Positions 49,100 to 61,361 of a stretch of DNA of 64,000 nucleotides are shown here, one piece after another (position 1 is the first letter of the stretch; each line of letters starts with the position of its first letter). The notes under the pieces were generated by a model. It did not search any database, was not told where the DNA came from, and saw nothing but the letters and a program-made list of their open reading frames with translations. Position numbers and translations under genes: made by a program. Source of the stretch: Hydrangea macrophylla (Eukaryota; Streptophyta; Magnoliopsida; Cornales; Hydrangeaceae); contig CM066991.1 of assembly GCA_033977485.1 (NCBI GenBank), positions 132,017,999-132,081,998 on the forward strand. Reading direction: 5' to 3'.

Positions 49100-49282
49100 G
49101 GGTAATACTTGGGGCACAACCAAAGTCACAATTTTTTTTGCACAACTTCTATTTTGTGTCTATCTCTCTCCTAGTGGCCACTGTGGGGTCACTGGTACTA
49201 TGGGACCCATCAAGAGAGATAGACACAAAATGAAGGTTGTGTAAAAAAGGTTGTGACTTTGGTTGTGCCCCACGTATTACTC
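49100..49282. mobile_element. Mutator-like fold-back MITE, 183 bp
   Basis: Ends GGGTAATACTTGGGGCAC and (reverse complement) GAGTAATACGTGGGGCAC are flanked by a perfect 9-bp duplication GTTAAAGAA (49091-49099, 49283-49291). Core TCTATCTCTCTCCTAGTG as in its relatives. Confidence 0.88.
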
Positions 49283-49604
49283 GTTAAAGAATAAGCATTG
49301 GGGTTTGGGATTGTACAGTAGTGAGCAACAGAAATGACAGAAGATGAGCTAATAATGATCAGATTAGTAATAATTATAGTAATTAATCAAGCAGTGGCAT
49401 TTTAATATATTAGATTAACAAGACTCATCAGACAATTCAGATCCCAATTCCCATATGTGAGCTAGATTGGTGGGGAACCCTCTATATCATGTCTCATATG
49501 ATAGTAATAAATGTAATAAATATATTTATATATATATATATATATCACAGAGTGTATTATTACAATGCCCCATACACTAATGTTGAGGGAAATAAGATTA
49601 TATA

Positions 49605-49740
49605 ATCGGTAATGTTATGGGCACTAATAATTTTCATTAATAGTTTATCTTTCTACTGATCTCCTATGTGGCACTGTGGGGTTCGCTGTAATTAATCGAA
49701 CCTCATAGTACTATCCAGGAAAGAAATAGACTATTACTGC
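49605..49740. mobile_element. Partial copy of the same Mutator-like MITE
   Basis: Begins CGGTAATGTTATGGGCAC and keeps both sides of the core (CACTGTGGGG and AGAAATAGACTATTA), but the right terminus is missing beyond about 49740. Confidence 0.6.
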
Positions 49741-49812
49741 CCGTTTGGTTCATATATTATTTTAGGTGGATTATAATTATCAAGAATTATTATACCAGTA
49801 ATTACTAATAAC

Positions 49813-50397
49813 TGATATGTACAAAAATATCAGGTCAAAGTCAAGCATCGCCACCTCAGCAAAGAGAAGCCAAGTCATCTTGAATCTGGACTGACTACTC
49901 AACCATCCCGGGCCGTTATGCAGAACCGCCCGGTACGGTCCACAGCTTGGGAATTCGTCCCAGGCTGGCCCCACATGTATGCATTCCAAGAAGGTGTAAT
50001 TGTTTGTCCAGCAAACCTTTGGACAGTTTCCTATCCTAGCTGAAGAACTAATAGGAAGAGCAAGTAGTTTCCTAAACCACTTAGGAAACTCCCCTTAAAT
50101 CATGTAAATCAGTTATAATCAGATTGGGGCTCCTAATCTGTGAACTTACCTTGTACGAGTGGCCTCTTGCACCTATAAAAGAGGTCCCTTACCCCCTGTC
50201 AAAGGGTCGGATTCCTAACCGAGAGAATAGAAAATTACATCACTATTACGCATATACCCGGTCGATTTATGGTAATGTCGCCCTCCTTGTTGGCTCACCA
50301 AACACCGCCGGTGATCTGTTAGTGAAAGCGCATCGACGCACCCGTGGACGTAGGTTACCTCATCAACGGGGCCGAACCACATGCAAATTACCTGTGT

Positions 50398-50438
<41 letters not shown>

Positions 50439-50469
50439 AATCATTCTCACCCAAATTTTGGCATCATCA
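49813..50469 (+). mobile_element. Solo LTR, 657 bp
   Basis: Starts TGATATGTAC, ends TTTTGGCATCATCA, with a perfect 5-bp duplication ATAAC (49808-49812 and 50470-50474). It carries a TATA box (CTATAAAAGAGG at about 50172) and a (TC)n tract (50401-50437) near its end. No internal domain. Gypsy or TRIM-like; lineage not determined. Confidence 0.82.
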
Positions 50470-50914
50470 ATAACTTTAGGTGGATTCTAAGTTTATCATT
50501 ATACCAGTAATCAGAGTATTTGGTTCAGTAATAGAATCCTAAGTGGATTTAAAATTCAATGTTTATTTGGTCAAAGAAAATGAATAGAAATGTTATTAAA
50601 TAACTATGCTAACCTTGAAGGTTAAAAGAAAATATGAGCTAAATTTCAAATTGTCAACTCTCTAAAATTAGAGGGTGATTATGAAAATATTGGCGTAAAT
50701 CTAAACATTAGTGAGACATTATCAAGAAAGAGATAAATATGGTAATTAAGACATGAACACAGTCTAAACTATTACATGCAATTAAACTATGTGTAACTAA
50801 TAACAAAAGATTAATTATATTTTTCAACGTAAAACATGTATATATAGCTCTGACATACAAATCACAAATTGATTTTGGGTTTAAATTTTTTATTTTTTGA
50901 ACAAATTTATGTTC

Positions 50915-50946
<32 letters not shown>

Positions 50947-50984
50947 GTATGTCCATATATTAGGTATGTACTAGTATATCTATA

Positions 50985-52470
50985 GCTCTTCCACCCAGTC
51001 GACTGTAGTCTTCCACCCAGTCGACTGTTTTTCTCACATAATGAAAATCACATTTTAAAAACCAAAATTCAGTCGACTATGGTCTCCCACCCAGTCAACT
51101 GTTTATTTCACAGAACCAAAACAACAATTCCATCAATAATCCAATCGACTGCGTCGAGGATCCAGTCGACTGTTTTTCAATATATAAGGGCAGTGGCTAG
51201 TTCAAAATGGCCTCCAGTTGACTGTTTCCATAAACCAGTCGACTGGTTTCATAAACCAGTCTACTGGTTTACCTCAGAATTCAAAGCATTCTGCAAGTTC
51301 TAACTATGATTACCCCAAACTCAAATCCAACACATATGTTAATATATATCAACGAATCCAAACATAATTACATAAGTTTTACCACAAGTTACAATACTAT
51401 TATTCCTTTTCAATATTTCAATTACAACATTTTACAATTCTGAAAGTTCTTATTACAACATATGAAAAGGAAAATCAAAACATAAACAAGAGCGATCCCA
51501 CCGCCTCATCGGCCTCACTCTTCTTGCTTCTTCTTTCCTTTCTTCTTATCACCTGCAATCGAGTAAAACTCCACTGCTCAGTTATATGCTGAGTGCACAA
51601 ATTCTAACATATACAATATATGATAAAACATGCTTTAATCTCATAAATCACATCAAATATTCTCTAGGGAGAAAAACACGCATCTACCCGGTAGCAATAA
51701 GTTCAAGTCTTAAACTGCGATGTCAATGGCTAGTTAAAGTTTACAACCATTGCATCTTAAGTGCCCTGGCAAGTCTAAGTCTTAAATCATGCACAGTAGC
51801 CGTCGCTACTAAATTCTCAATCATTGAGTAGCTTACTGTGGCATGAAATTGTATAAAACTCCCATTTGGCCTACATAATCATTTAACGTGCTCTCGTTAA
51901 AGTAGACATTCTTTTCACATATAAGTGTGTGCATAATTAACAAGCTTCCTATTAACACATAAATTTTGCCCAGATCACAATTTCGTCATCGAAAGTCAAA
52001 ACATGTATATTTCCTAAATAACATAAGTTAGAACTTCATACTTCGTGCTATATCTCTCAAACTTTAAGGGAAGTACTAGGGGACTGATTAAACGTCGGAT
52101 CTCCGATTATACGCGATTCCTACAAGTTTACAAGTGTTTTTTCCAAATTTTTAGAAATTAGATTTTATAAAAAAAAACTAGTAAAACAAGGCCTAAAATG
52201 TATCAAAACCTAGATCTTACCTCCAGGAGTTCAAATATAAAATCTGGTTGAAAACTGACGGACAAACGGTAGTCAATCAAAGCTCGGGGGAATAAATATC
52301 CTTCTCTCTCTAAGATATTTGTTGTTGAGATTTCTGATAAATATCTCAACTCAAGCTATATATAGACACTAGTATCGGAAATTACGTTTACCTCTCCACG
52401 ATTTCTCAAAATTTCTAATTATCTCCCGAAATGTCCTAAACGTCTATTTTATTACTTCACGAGTGAAAAC
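50985..52470. repeat. Diverged LTR-like repeat with a CCAGTCGACTG cluster (copy B)
   Basis: Nine CAGTCGACTG-type motifs (50996-51265) are followed by blocks that match 56705-58377 in the same order: ATTACAACATTTTA, TTCTTATTACAACAT, CACCTG(C/A)AA, ATCTGG(T/G)(T/A)GA...ACTGACGGA, and ATTACGTTTACCTC. The boundaries are unclear. Probably an old gypsy (Tekay-like) LTR. Confidence 0.6.
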
Positions 52471-54254
52471 TAAAATTTATAAAACTTATATATCGGTTAC
52501 ATGTTGAATCATTTAATTGAAACAATTATAATTTAAAGCAATATATGGGTTACATGTTGGAACATTTAATTGAAAAATTATAGTCTTATATTTATCTTTT
52601 ATAGTAGTTATTTAATTTAAAATACTGAAAATTCTTAGAAATGCCACATGGCAAAAGCGAAATCTTCTGCTTTCATATATTAGATATATTAGATTAGTTA
52701 TATATATAGATATATTTGTAATGTGTTAGATATGTTTTGAAAATTTATATCCCAAATATGATTTCCAATATATGTGGCAGTGATCTCACTATTACAATTA
52801 TTGGAATCACATTTGTGATACAAAATTTGAGAAACATAGTTTTATTATTTTTTACATGTCAATCAAAATTTTTTAACTCGGAAGAATAAAAATTACTCAT
52901 TTTGTTTTTTCAATCCTTTTTTAGTAGGTGCAAATTACAAAGCGTGAAGCATTTTTTTTTAATGCAAAAATGATGCTCAATAAAAGGCATTAGAGTGAAA
53001 CCAAAGGAGCACTCCTAATTATTGGCAAAATGAAGCTAGAATTTTCTAAAAATATCAAAATATTAATGCTAGCTAAAACATAAATGTGTAAACACCAAAG
53101 ACACATATTATTATAAAAACTCTATATAATACCCTTCTATGGGTACCTACATGAACCTTATAAATCAAAGACACTTATTATTTATATATCTAATAAGTGA
53201 AAATCATGATTGGTGGAGAGAGAATAAGACAATTAATTAGTTAAGATTAGATTTAATTAGCATTAATTCTTATTTATTCAATTTCAAATATTGAATGAAA
53301 TCAAAAAAAGATAGTTTACATGAAAGTTGCATGTGGCGCTGAGATGGCAAAACCAAAATCTTTTGTTTATATATATATATATATATATATTAGATTAGAT
53401 GATACGTAATAACAATACTACCAAACATAATGGTATAAGATTCTTCTAGTCAATCAGATTTGTTCTCCTTTTAAGGGTCGTTGATCATCTAGCAATTGTG
53501 AAGGGAAAAATAATACTTTAATATAATGTTGTGATTAAGTTGCATGTATTATTGTAGGACTCTTATGGACGGATAAAAAAAAATGGTATACCAAATGTAT
53601 TAAAACTCTAAGAAAATCACTTAAGTAAAAATACACCGATTGATAAAAGTTTAAAATACTTAAGGGGATCGGTGTACTTATATATATATATATATATATA
53701 TATTATAGATATAGATTTATGTGTGCATACACACAAGGGAGGAATCTCTTAAGTTAATTTAATAACTCTTTAGCCATGTGTCTCTTTCAATACTTTTTCA
53801 GGGTGGCTAAAAATTGTTAAATTAACTGGTGAATCAAACATTTCTTTAATATTGTCATTTTGTTAAATTCCAATGCACTTTTAAATTATTTGACGTTCTA
53901 TTCATAAGCTTTTTTTGGGCGGGTCAAATTCAAAAGCTCGTATATATATAATAGTAATTAATCTTACTCGTTATCTAGATATATTTTTTTTGCAATTTTG
54001 TACAAGTAACATATTATTCTTACAAAAAAATCATAAAATTAAAAAGCAACTTTAAGTTTTTAAAAACTCCTCTCAACTAGTTACCAAATGAAATAACATA
54101 AAATTGTGCTTTAAACAAAAAAAAAAAAAAAAAAAAACACCAAAATAAGGCCAACTAAGGATTAATATATTAAGACCAAAGGTACCTTTGAACATGATGA
54201 CCTAGCAACATTTCGACATATATTTACTAGCGTTCACTAAACTATAGTATATAG

Positions 54255-54285
<31 letters not shown>

Positions 54286-54522
54286 GTATGTGTATATATG
54301 TATATGGCAGAGCAATAGTATATAAAACCATGCCGCATATTCCTTGGATGTACCTTCCAACTTCCAAGCAACACTGAAACCGCAAGTGAAGTCTAGACTG
54401 GGTAGAGAAAGGCTGCTATCCTGTTTGGAAAGGTTTAAAATACGATTGAGTTCATTTCAAATATTACGTTTTATCTGGTTTTTGTGAAAATCAACTACAT
54501 GTATTTGACGAAGGATTAGTTT
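52471..54522. other. AT-rich intergenic DNA
   Basis: No gene or resolved transposon. Contains AT microsatellites near 53367-53391, 53681-53703 and 54254-54276, and an A-run near 54118-54136. A trace of the GAGTAATG MITE family may lie near 52760-52840. Confidence 0.55.
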
Positions 54523-55138
54523 TAGAGTAATTAATGCTATATGTTTTCTAAATTTTTAGGGGAAAATACATTTTACCCCCCTGTGGTTACACTCATTTTC
54601 TCATAACCCTCCTGTGGTTTATTTTGTAACACTTAACCCCCTGTACTACGGACTAAAGTGAGACTGTTAACTTTTCTAATGGAGAAAAAAGAAATGACGT
54701 TAATACCCCCAAGCCCCTATACATACTCTTTAGGGAAAAATACATTTTACCCCCCTATGGTTACACACATGTTCTCATAACCCCCGTGATTCATTTTTGT
54801 AACACTTAACCCCCCTGTACTAATGACTGAAGTGAGACTGCCGTTAGAAAAGTTAACAGTCTCACTTTAGTCCGTAGTACAGGGGGGCTAAGTGTTACAA
54901 AATGAACCACAAAGGGTTATGAGAAAATGGGTGTAACCACATGGGGGTAAAATGTATTTTTCCCAAATTTTTATCCCAAAAGTGCTTCATAAATGATATG
55001 ACAGTGAGGTCAGGTCTAACACAGTAGAACCAGTTGAATTTTAATTAGAAGTCATTTACGTGGTCTCACTACCACATTATTTAAGAATCACTTTTGAGAT
55101 AGAAATTTGAAAAACATAACATTACTCTTAGTTTTAAG
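54523..55138. mobile_element. MITE interrupted by a second MITE
   Basis: The left end GAGTAATTAATGCTATATGT and the right end (reverse complement) GAGTAATGTTATGTTTTTCA belong together; the element is split by the insertion at 54559-54964. With the insert and one duplication removed it would be about 200 bp. Confidence 0.7.
54559..54964. mobile_element. Mutator-like MITE nested in another MITE
   Basis: Flanked by a perfect 9-bp duplication AAATTTTTA (54550-54558 and 54965-54973). Ends GGGGAAAATACATTTTACCC and (reverse complement) GGGAAAAATACATTTTACCC. The left arm is present twice in tandem (second copy from about 54733), each with TAACACTTAACCCCC. Confidence 0.85.
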
Positions 55139-55669
55139 GGTTAACAGGTAGTAAGTCTTATTAGGTGTAACCTTTTTAAAATAGACTCAATCAGAAAAAC
55201 TTCTTAATGATAAGTCCACAAAAAAAATTCCAAACCATTCTAACCCAGCTCCATTAAGTGCACGAAAACAGACCTCCCATTCCAAATCAATCAATCTCGC
55301 GCAATTTGCACACAAATCAAGCCACGATCGCTGCTATAATCTAGGATTTTCAAAATTCAAACACAAATCTATTTTTTTCTATTGTCATTGGTGAGAAAAT
55401 AGATTTTCACTCCACAAGAGTACTAAAAAACTTCAAGAACATATTCATGGTCGTCTAGCCATCGTCGACGGTGATTTTCTGAGCAACTGTAGTATGGGAC
55501 GAAAAGGTAACAAAAAGTCTCCGTCGCAAACACAATTTCTCACTACATCATCGATGGTAATTTTTTACAACGATTTATTAGGAAAAAAAAAATTGAAAAA
55601 TGGGTTTTGGTTCGCATTTTTCGTCTTCTTCAAGAACAAAATGGGTTTTTGGTTTGCTTCTTGAGAAAT
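55139..55669. other. Intergenic DNA, nothing recognised
   Basis: No reading frame, RNA gene or transposon terminus could be supported here. Confidence 0.5.
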
Positions 55670-56390
55670 TTTACACTTATCGTATACACTACATTTTTCG
55701 GTTCTAGGCTATGTCGATTGCAGTTTGTGAGAACGATTTAGTGCAAAATTTTGACAAAATGGGTTTTTGATTTAGAGTGTTGTCTGCGCCAAATATGGGT
55801 TTTTGCTTTGGTTATTGTATAATTTTACGCTCAAACTTCTGTATACACTAGATTTTTTGTTTGTAGGCTTGATCGATCTAGTTTATGACAACAATCTAGA
55901 GCAATTATTTTGAAAAAATGGGTTCTTGGTTCGGAGTTGGGTCTGCTGCAAAAAGGTTGTTTGGTTTGGTTATTGATAAATTTTACACTCAATATTTTCA
56001 TATACACTACATTTTTTTGTTCTAGGCTTGATCGATCAATGTGTATGACAATGATTTAGTGCAAAACTTTTGGAAAATTTTGTTTTGGGTTCGGAGTTTC
56101 AAATGCTACAAAAATGGGTTGTTCGGTTGGTTGTAAGTTAATTTTACACTCAATTTCTTGTTCGCAGTTAAGTTTTTTGATCGAGTGTAGTGATAAATTG
56201 TACACTCAATTTCTTGTTCATAGTTCATTTTTTTTTATCAAGTTTAGTGATAAACTTTACACTCAATTTCTTCTTCACGGTTCAGTTTTTTGATCGAGTG
56301 TAGTGATAAATTTTACACTCAATTTCTTGTTCACCGTTCAATTTTTTGATCGAGTTTAGTGATAAAATTTTCACTCATATGAACAACTTC
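55670..56390. repeat. Two-tier tandem repeat (about 155-bp units, then 56-bp units)
   Basis: Units starting TTTTACACT(C/T)A lie near 55670, 55829, 55979 and 56139; the first three share TATACACTA, CGATCGAT-like and TTTAGTGCAAAA blocks. The fourth runs into four copies of a 56-57-bp unit centred on GATCGAGTGTAGTGATAAA at 56179, 56236, 56292 and 56348. Confidence 0.75.
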
Positions 56391-56704
56391 GAAATGAGCA
56401 AAACTTGTTCTATACCTTCCCAAACAGCCCCAATGTTCAATAAACATTTCTGGTATAAAGTTTTTCAAAATCATTTGTCTAACTTTTTGCTTAGTGTGAT
56501 TCTGGGTACTTCTGTCAAATACAGCAGTAGGCCAATTGGAGAGACTACCAGTAATTTCCTCGAAAACCTATGGATCACCATTTTAATTTGTCCTTTAGGC
56601 TATGTTTGGTTCACCATCAATAAAGAAAAGCACCGAGAGAATACTTTTCTTTGTTTGTTTGAGATGAAAAGTCGGAAGAAAATGAAAACATAATGAAAAA
56701 TATG

Positions 56705-58377
56705 TGTCACAGCCCGGTCCCACAATAGTGGAACCGAAGCCCGTGGCACGCCACCGAGGCTAAACCAATTCATTAACGTTCCCAAAAATTAGTTTGAAGA
56801 ACACACGCAGCGGAATAAAACAAGTCATTTTGAAAACCATCCGTCCAGTCGACTGTTCCTCGAATCCAGTCGACTGATCCTGGTCCAGCAGAAAGTTGGG
56901 TTTTAAAACACCATCCAGTCGACTGCTTTCTACATCCAGTCGACTGGGGCTTCAAAGTTTCAGTCGACTGGTAAAGTCCGGTCGACTGAAGTCCAGCCTA
57001 GCCAAAAATATCAGTTTTGAAAACCATGATCCAGTCGACTATGTCGGGGACCCAGTCGACTGATCCCCCATGAAACGATGCAGAGAGTTGCTGAAAAGGA
57101 GGCTCCAGTCGACTATTCAACAAACCATTCGACTGATCCCCTTGCAGCAGCACATTCTACAACATTTTCAAATTTAAAAGCTTGTGAATTCAAACGGGGA
57201 TCAAACACACACTTTCAAAAGTACTCCAAAGCAATCCTAACTGTATTAACATATTACTGAAGCACAGTTACAACATGTTACTAACTATTACAACATTTTA
57301 GATTCGTTCTAACATGCCAAGTTAAACATAACTAAAAACTATAAGAATTCTTATTACAACATTCCTATTGTCCCAAAACTACAAGATTAACGTTCAAGTT
57401 GCCTTCTCAGCGAACTCTAAACCCACGTGCTCACTTCTCCGATTCCTCGCCAGCATTAACACCTGAAATGGTTATTTGAGTAACCACATATATTCGATTT
57501 GTTTAAGCTAACGCTTAGTGAATAAAACAACATATGCACATGAATGATAAACATGTCCGCATTCACATCTCTGCATTTCATACTAGTCGCGGGAGACTCA
57601 CGTGCCCGTCCATACTCCCAATCCGCGACTCCTCGCCAATAAGTCCACGCGAAAGGGTAAGACCCACGATTCTTCTCTTCAATCGTGCGATCTTAATGCC
57701 TATATCGGCTCCACAAAATGGCACGGTGACCACGTGCTCCTTCTGACCCAAATAAGCAACTTAACATGCTCAAATACACATCACCATGCTCGCGGTAATC
57801 AAAACATTTCATCGTGCTATTGGGCCTACTTATCAATATAAATGCCCAATATGAACTACACAAGATATCTCTAAGTATTAATACATACTATTCAAACATA
57901 ACATGAATACATGTCAAGAAACCATTCTAAAAACATAGTTGAATCACTCACCTCTGATCTACGCTCTTAAACTTCGATCCAAAGAAAACTCGTGTACAAA
58001 GAACGTATAGAAGTCCGTCTAGTACAATTCCTATTGATCAGAATTTCAATTATTAACTTTTATGAAAAATTCTAAAAAATAACTTTTCGGAAAATTTGGC
58101 CAAACAAGCCCTAACCTATATCAAAACGAAGCTCTTACCTCGAGGAGCTCGAATATGAAATCTGGGAGAAAAAAAACTGACGGAAGGTCGTCGTTTGGCG
58201 TCGCAAAACTTGAAGCAACTAAATCTCCTCTTGGCCTCCCTTACGAACTTTTAGGTTGAAAGCTTATAAAATATAAAGTTCATCTCTATCTTTATATAGG
58301 CAAAACTCTCGGGAATTACGTTTACCTCCCCATGAGTTTTCGAAACTCCTAATTAGTCTCTGAAACTTCCTACACAG
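56705..58377 (+). mobile_element. LTR (Tekay-like, probable), right end cut by another insertion (copy A)
   Basis: Starts TGTCACAGCCCGGTCCC, the usual opening of Tekay-type gypsy LTRs (from memory). It carries ten CCAGTCGACTG-type motifs (56845-57130) and shares ordered blocks with 50985-52470. It stops abruptly where the LTR at 58378 begins, so its right part should lie beyond the window. Confidence 0.65.
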
Positions 58378-61358
58378 TGTAGACACCCCAATTTTGACCG
58401 GACGTCGAATTTAGGAGAGTGTCACCTCCGTGTCCGATGATGACAATGACCGAAAAATTCGAAGTATTCCAAGCTCTTCAGAAAATTCTCCAAAACGCGA
58501 TAAAATTTCACAGAAAGAGGGAAATACCAGGTATTTAGGAAAATTCTGATATAAAATACAACTTTTGGAAAAGATATTCAAAAATAATTTGTTTCAAAAA
58601 GAGAAAAGACCTAAAAGGGGAATTTTAGTCAGAAACGGCACACGGCAGGATTCTGCGGCACTCGGTGACTGCCGCACGGCATTCACAGAGTGCCGGCACG
58701 GCACTCATCAAGTGCCGCTAAAGGTTTCTGACTGCCGTTATCTTTTAAAGTCTGTATTTTGCAGAGCAATACGTATGCGCATGCAGATAAGAACAAAAAA
58801 CTGATAAAGTAAGACTGACAAAATTGCGGCAATCCATTAATTGTCGCGGCATTTGGTGAATGCCGCGCGGCAATCATTAAGTGCCGCAACGGCATTTGAT
58901 GAATGCCGCAGCGGCAGTCACGGACTGCCGCGTCAGTGTCTGGACTGCCGCGCTGGACAGCAGTCTGCATAATTTCAGAAAGTACACATTGTACCAACTA
59001 ATGAGGGAATTACACCTGTTTTTTACTCCGAAATTCACCAAAAATATCTGTTGATTTTGCCTATAAATGAAGAGGTATCTTCATGAAGAAAGGGAGAGAA
59101 CCAAAAAATAGGGAGACCAAGAAGAACACCAAGAGAGATATTGGGAGAGAGAGCATATACTTCCATTTCACCAACAATTTGTAGAGAAAACAAGTGTTTT
59201 AGAGAATTAGAGAGAAGAGCTTGGAATATCTTCAAAGAAAAGAAAACTTTGAGGATAATTTGGAGGTGATCCTCTAATCATAGATTCTTAGCTTATCCTT
59301 TCTTCCCATCTCTAGTCTTAAAACCTTTCATTATTCTCTTTGTTCATCAAGTAAACTTAGGAGTTTTCTTTTGTTTCCATGTTATTTTCTTCCACTCTCT
59401 TGTTTATTTTCTTCTCTTGAAGGTCTTGGAGATCTTCAATATCTCCTTTGATCTCTAGAGCATGATCTTTTGAACACCTATGTAGGCTTATGCTTCACAT
59501 AGGAAGTCAAAGTTTAATTAACACTTCACAAGAGGATCCAAGTCCACACTCATGATTTGGATCTTCTAAACTTGATGTCTTGAGGAATCCCTTCAATATT
59601 CCTTTAAGGCTTATGAGTCATGGTCATAACCCCCTCCCCTTTCTCCAATAACCATTAAATGGTAGGAGAATGTAGTTTTGAGTCTAAACCCATCTCCATG
59701 GTTTAGATTCTACAACTTATAGATTTCATGAAGTCCATCCATATTTCATTTGAAATCCATGAAGGATAAAGGTTTGTAGTCTCCCATGGCCATCAAATGG
59801 TGGGAGAAGTGGTTTGGTTTAACTCAACTTCATGGTTTAATAGTTGGAGTTACCAAATAAAAGTTGAACTAGCAAAATAAAAACAGTGAATCCATAAACT
59901 GTTTTTGATCAAAGATTTTTAGTTCGAAATCTAACCGTTGAAATCAAGTGAAACCAACGGGAAAGTGTCAATAACACATTGTTCTACCACTGTAATTTTT
60001 GTCTTGAGGTGGTTTCATGTTTAGAATGGTTTGATCATGGTTTTTGTGAAGCAACAACAATCTGTCCAGAATTTCAGAATAGTTTCAGAACAGCAACACT
60101 CTTTTGAAATAATTAAATCAGAGTTCTAACAAAGTTTCTATGACCCAAAATAATTTTTTCCAAGTAGATTAATGTGTTAGGAAGTCACCCTAAAAAGAAC
60201 AAAGCAATTCTGATTTTTTTACTATTTTTAATAAATCGTGCAAGAATTCTGGACAGGAGGTTGTAAGATGCTGAGTGATGTCTAGTGTTTTCCATATTCC
60301 CGGAGATCTAACCGTTGAAACTTCGATTTTCTTTTTGATTTGGAAACTAGACTCACAGAGGCATAACATATCCAAAAATCATTTAGATCCAACAGTCGAA
60401 AGTATTTTATTCCTATTTTTGAATGTCTGGTCTGCTCTCTGCAATTTTCAGAGCTTTATGACACCTTTGACCAATTTTGTTAGTAATGAGCCAAATGACT
60501 TCTCTATGACCTAAGGCTTAAACCATGTTTTAATAATGATTAGTTGAGCTTGAATTCAAAGTTTAAGAGTATCTCATAGTTTATCCTTGTCCATGTATAT
60601 ATTCATCCAAATGGTGTGACACTTGTAACTAGGACTTATTTGCTTTGAATTTAATTAGATTAGATAGATTTAAGCTAGAAACTTAGGATTGTTACTTCTA
60701 ACACCATATTTTGCACATCATGCGAACTAATCCTTTGTTTTGTAGCGCTATTAAGGTACGATTTCTCAATCCCTCTCTAGTTTATTAAATTCATTGATTT
60801 TATTTGATTTTCGACTCCATGCGCGACACCGTAGATTAAGATTTGCCTTATGTGTATATATGGATTAGAGACTCTTTTCCCTAGGTTTTTTATTTTATCG
60901 CATGCATTGCACGTTTAATATTCGCAGCTGGATCCCGGATGAGTTCTCTTGTTCCCTATTGCATATCATATTGCTTGCTATTCGAATTACTTGGCTTATG
61001 AATGATATTTTGTCAATTGCAATTTTACACCCCTTTGGACATGCTTTTGTGATGTATATATATATATGTATTAATTGAGGGCATGCTTAGATTAATAAAT
61101 TTGATTAAAAGGATGTTGAGTAGAGGCCTATCGTAAGATAGGATGAGAGAGGGTGTTTTAGTCCGAAGGGCTCCTTCCTCTCTCATTCCATAATCCCCGG
61201 ACCTAGTTAATCTTTGGTTTCGCAAAAGATCAGTTTCCTTTTAAATGGTTTCTTAATTTTCCTTTTAAAAATTAAGTGGCGACTCATTTGTTTTTGAAAT
61301 TGAAATTTAGAAAAGACTTTAAGAAAAGCTGTGGGTAAGTCAACCTGCGATATCCACA
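58378..61358 (+). mobile_element. 5' LTR of a Tat/Ogre-like Ty3/gypsy retrotransposon
   Basis: The 2981-bp LTR opens TGTAGACACCCCAATTTTGA and closes GATATCCACA, three bases before the primer site. It includes a GCCGC-rich motif cluster (58640-58970) and a plausible promoter. Inserted into the LTR-like repeat on its left; the presumed left half of the target duplication is CACAG (58373-58377), unverifiable because the 3' end lies outside the window. Confidence 0.82.
59058..59070 (+). promoter_or_regulatory. Putative TATA box of the gypsy LTR
   Basis: GCCTATAAATGA with TATAAA at 59062-59067. The U3/R boundary would then fall near 59095, in purine-rich GAAGAAAGGGAG sequence. Inferred from motif and position only. 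Confidence 0.45.
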
Positions 61359-61361
61359 ATC

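Noticed and set aside
50996..51265. CRISPR-like array of CAGTCGACTG units
   Set aside because: Units are short, degenerate and irregularly spaced, in a plant LTR-like repeat with no cas genes.
56346..56693. 115-codon plus-strand open frame
   Set aside because: Starts in the 56-bp tandem repeat and matches no family I know; likely chance.
58565..58997. Open frames on both strands through the GCCGC cluster
   Set aside because: Stop-poor only because of GC-rich motif repeats in the LTR.
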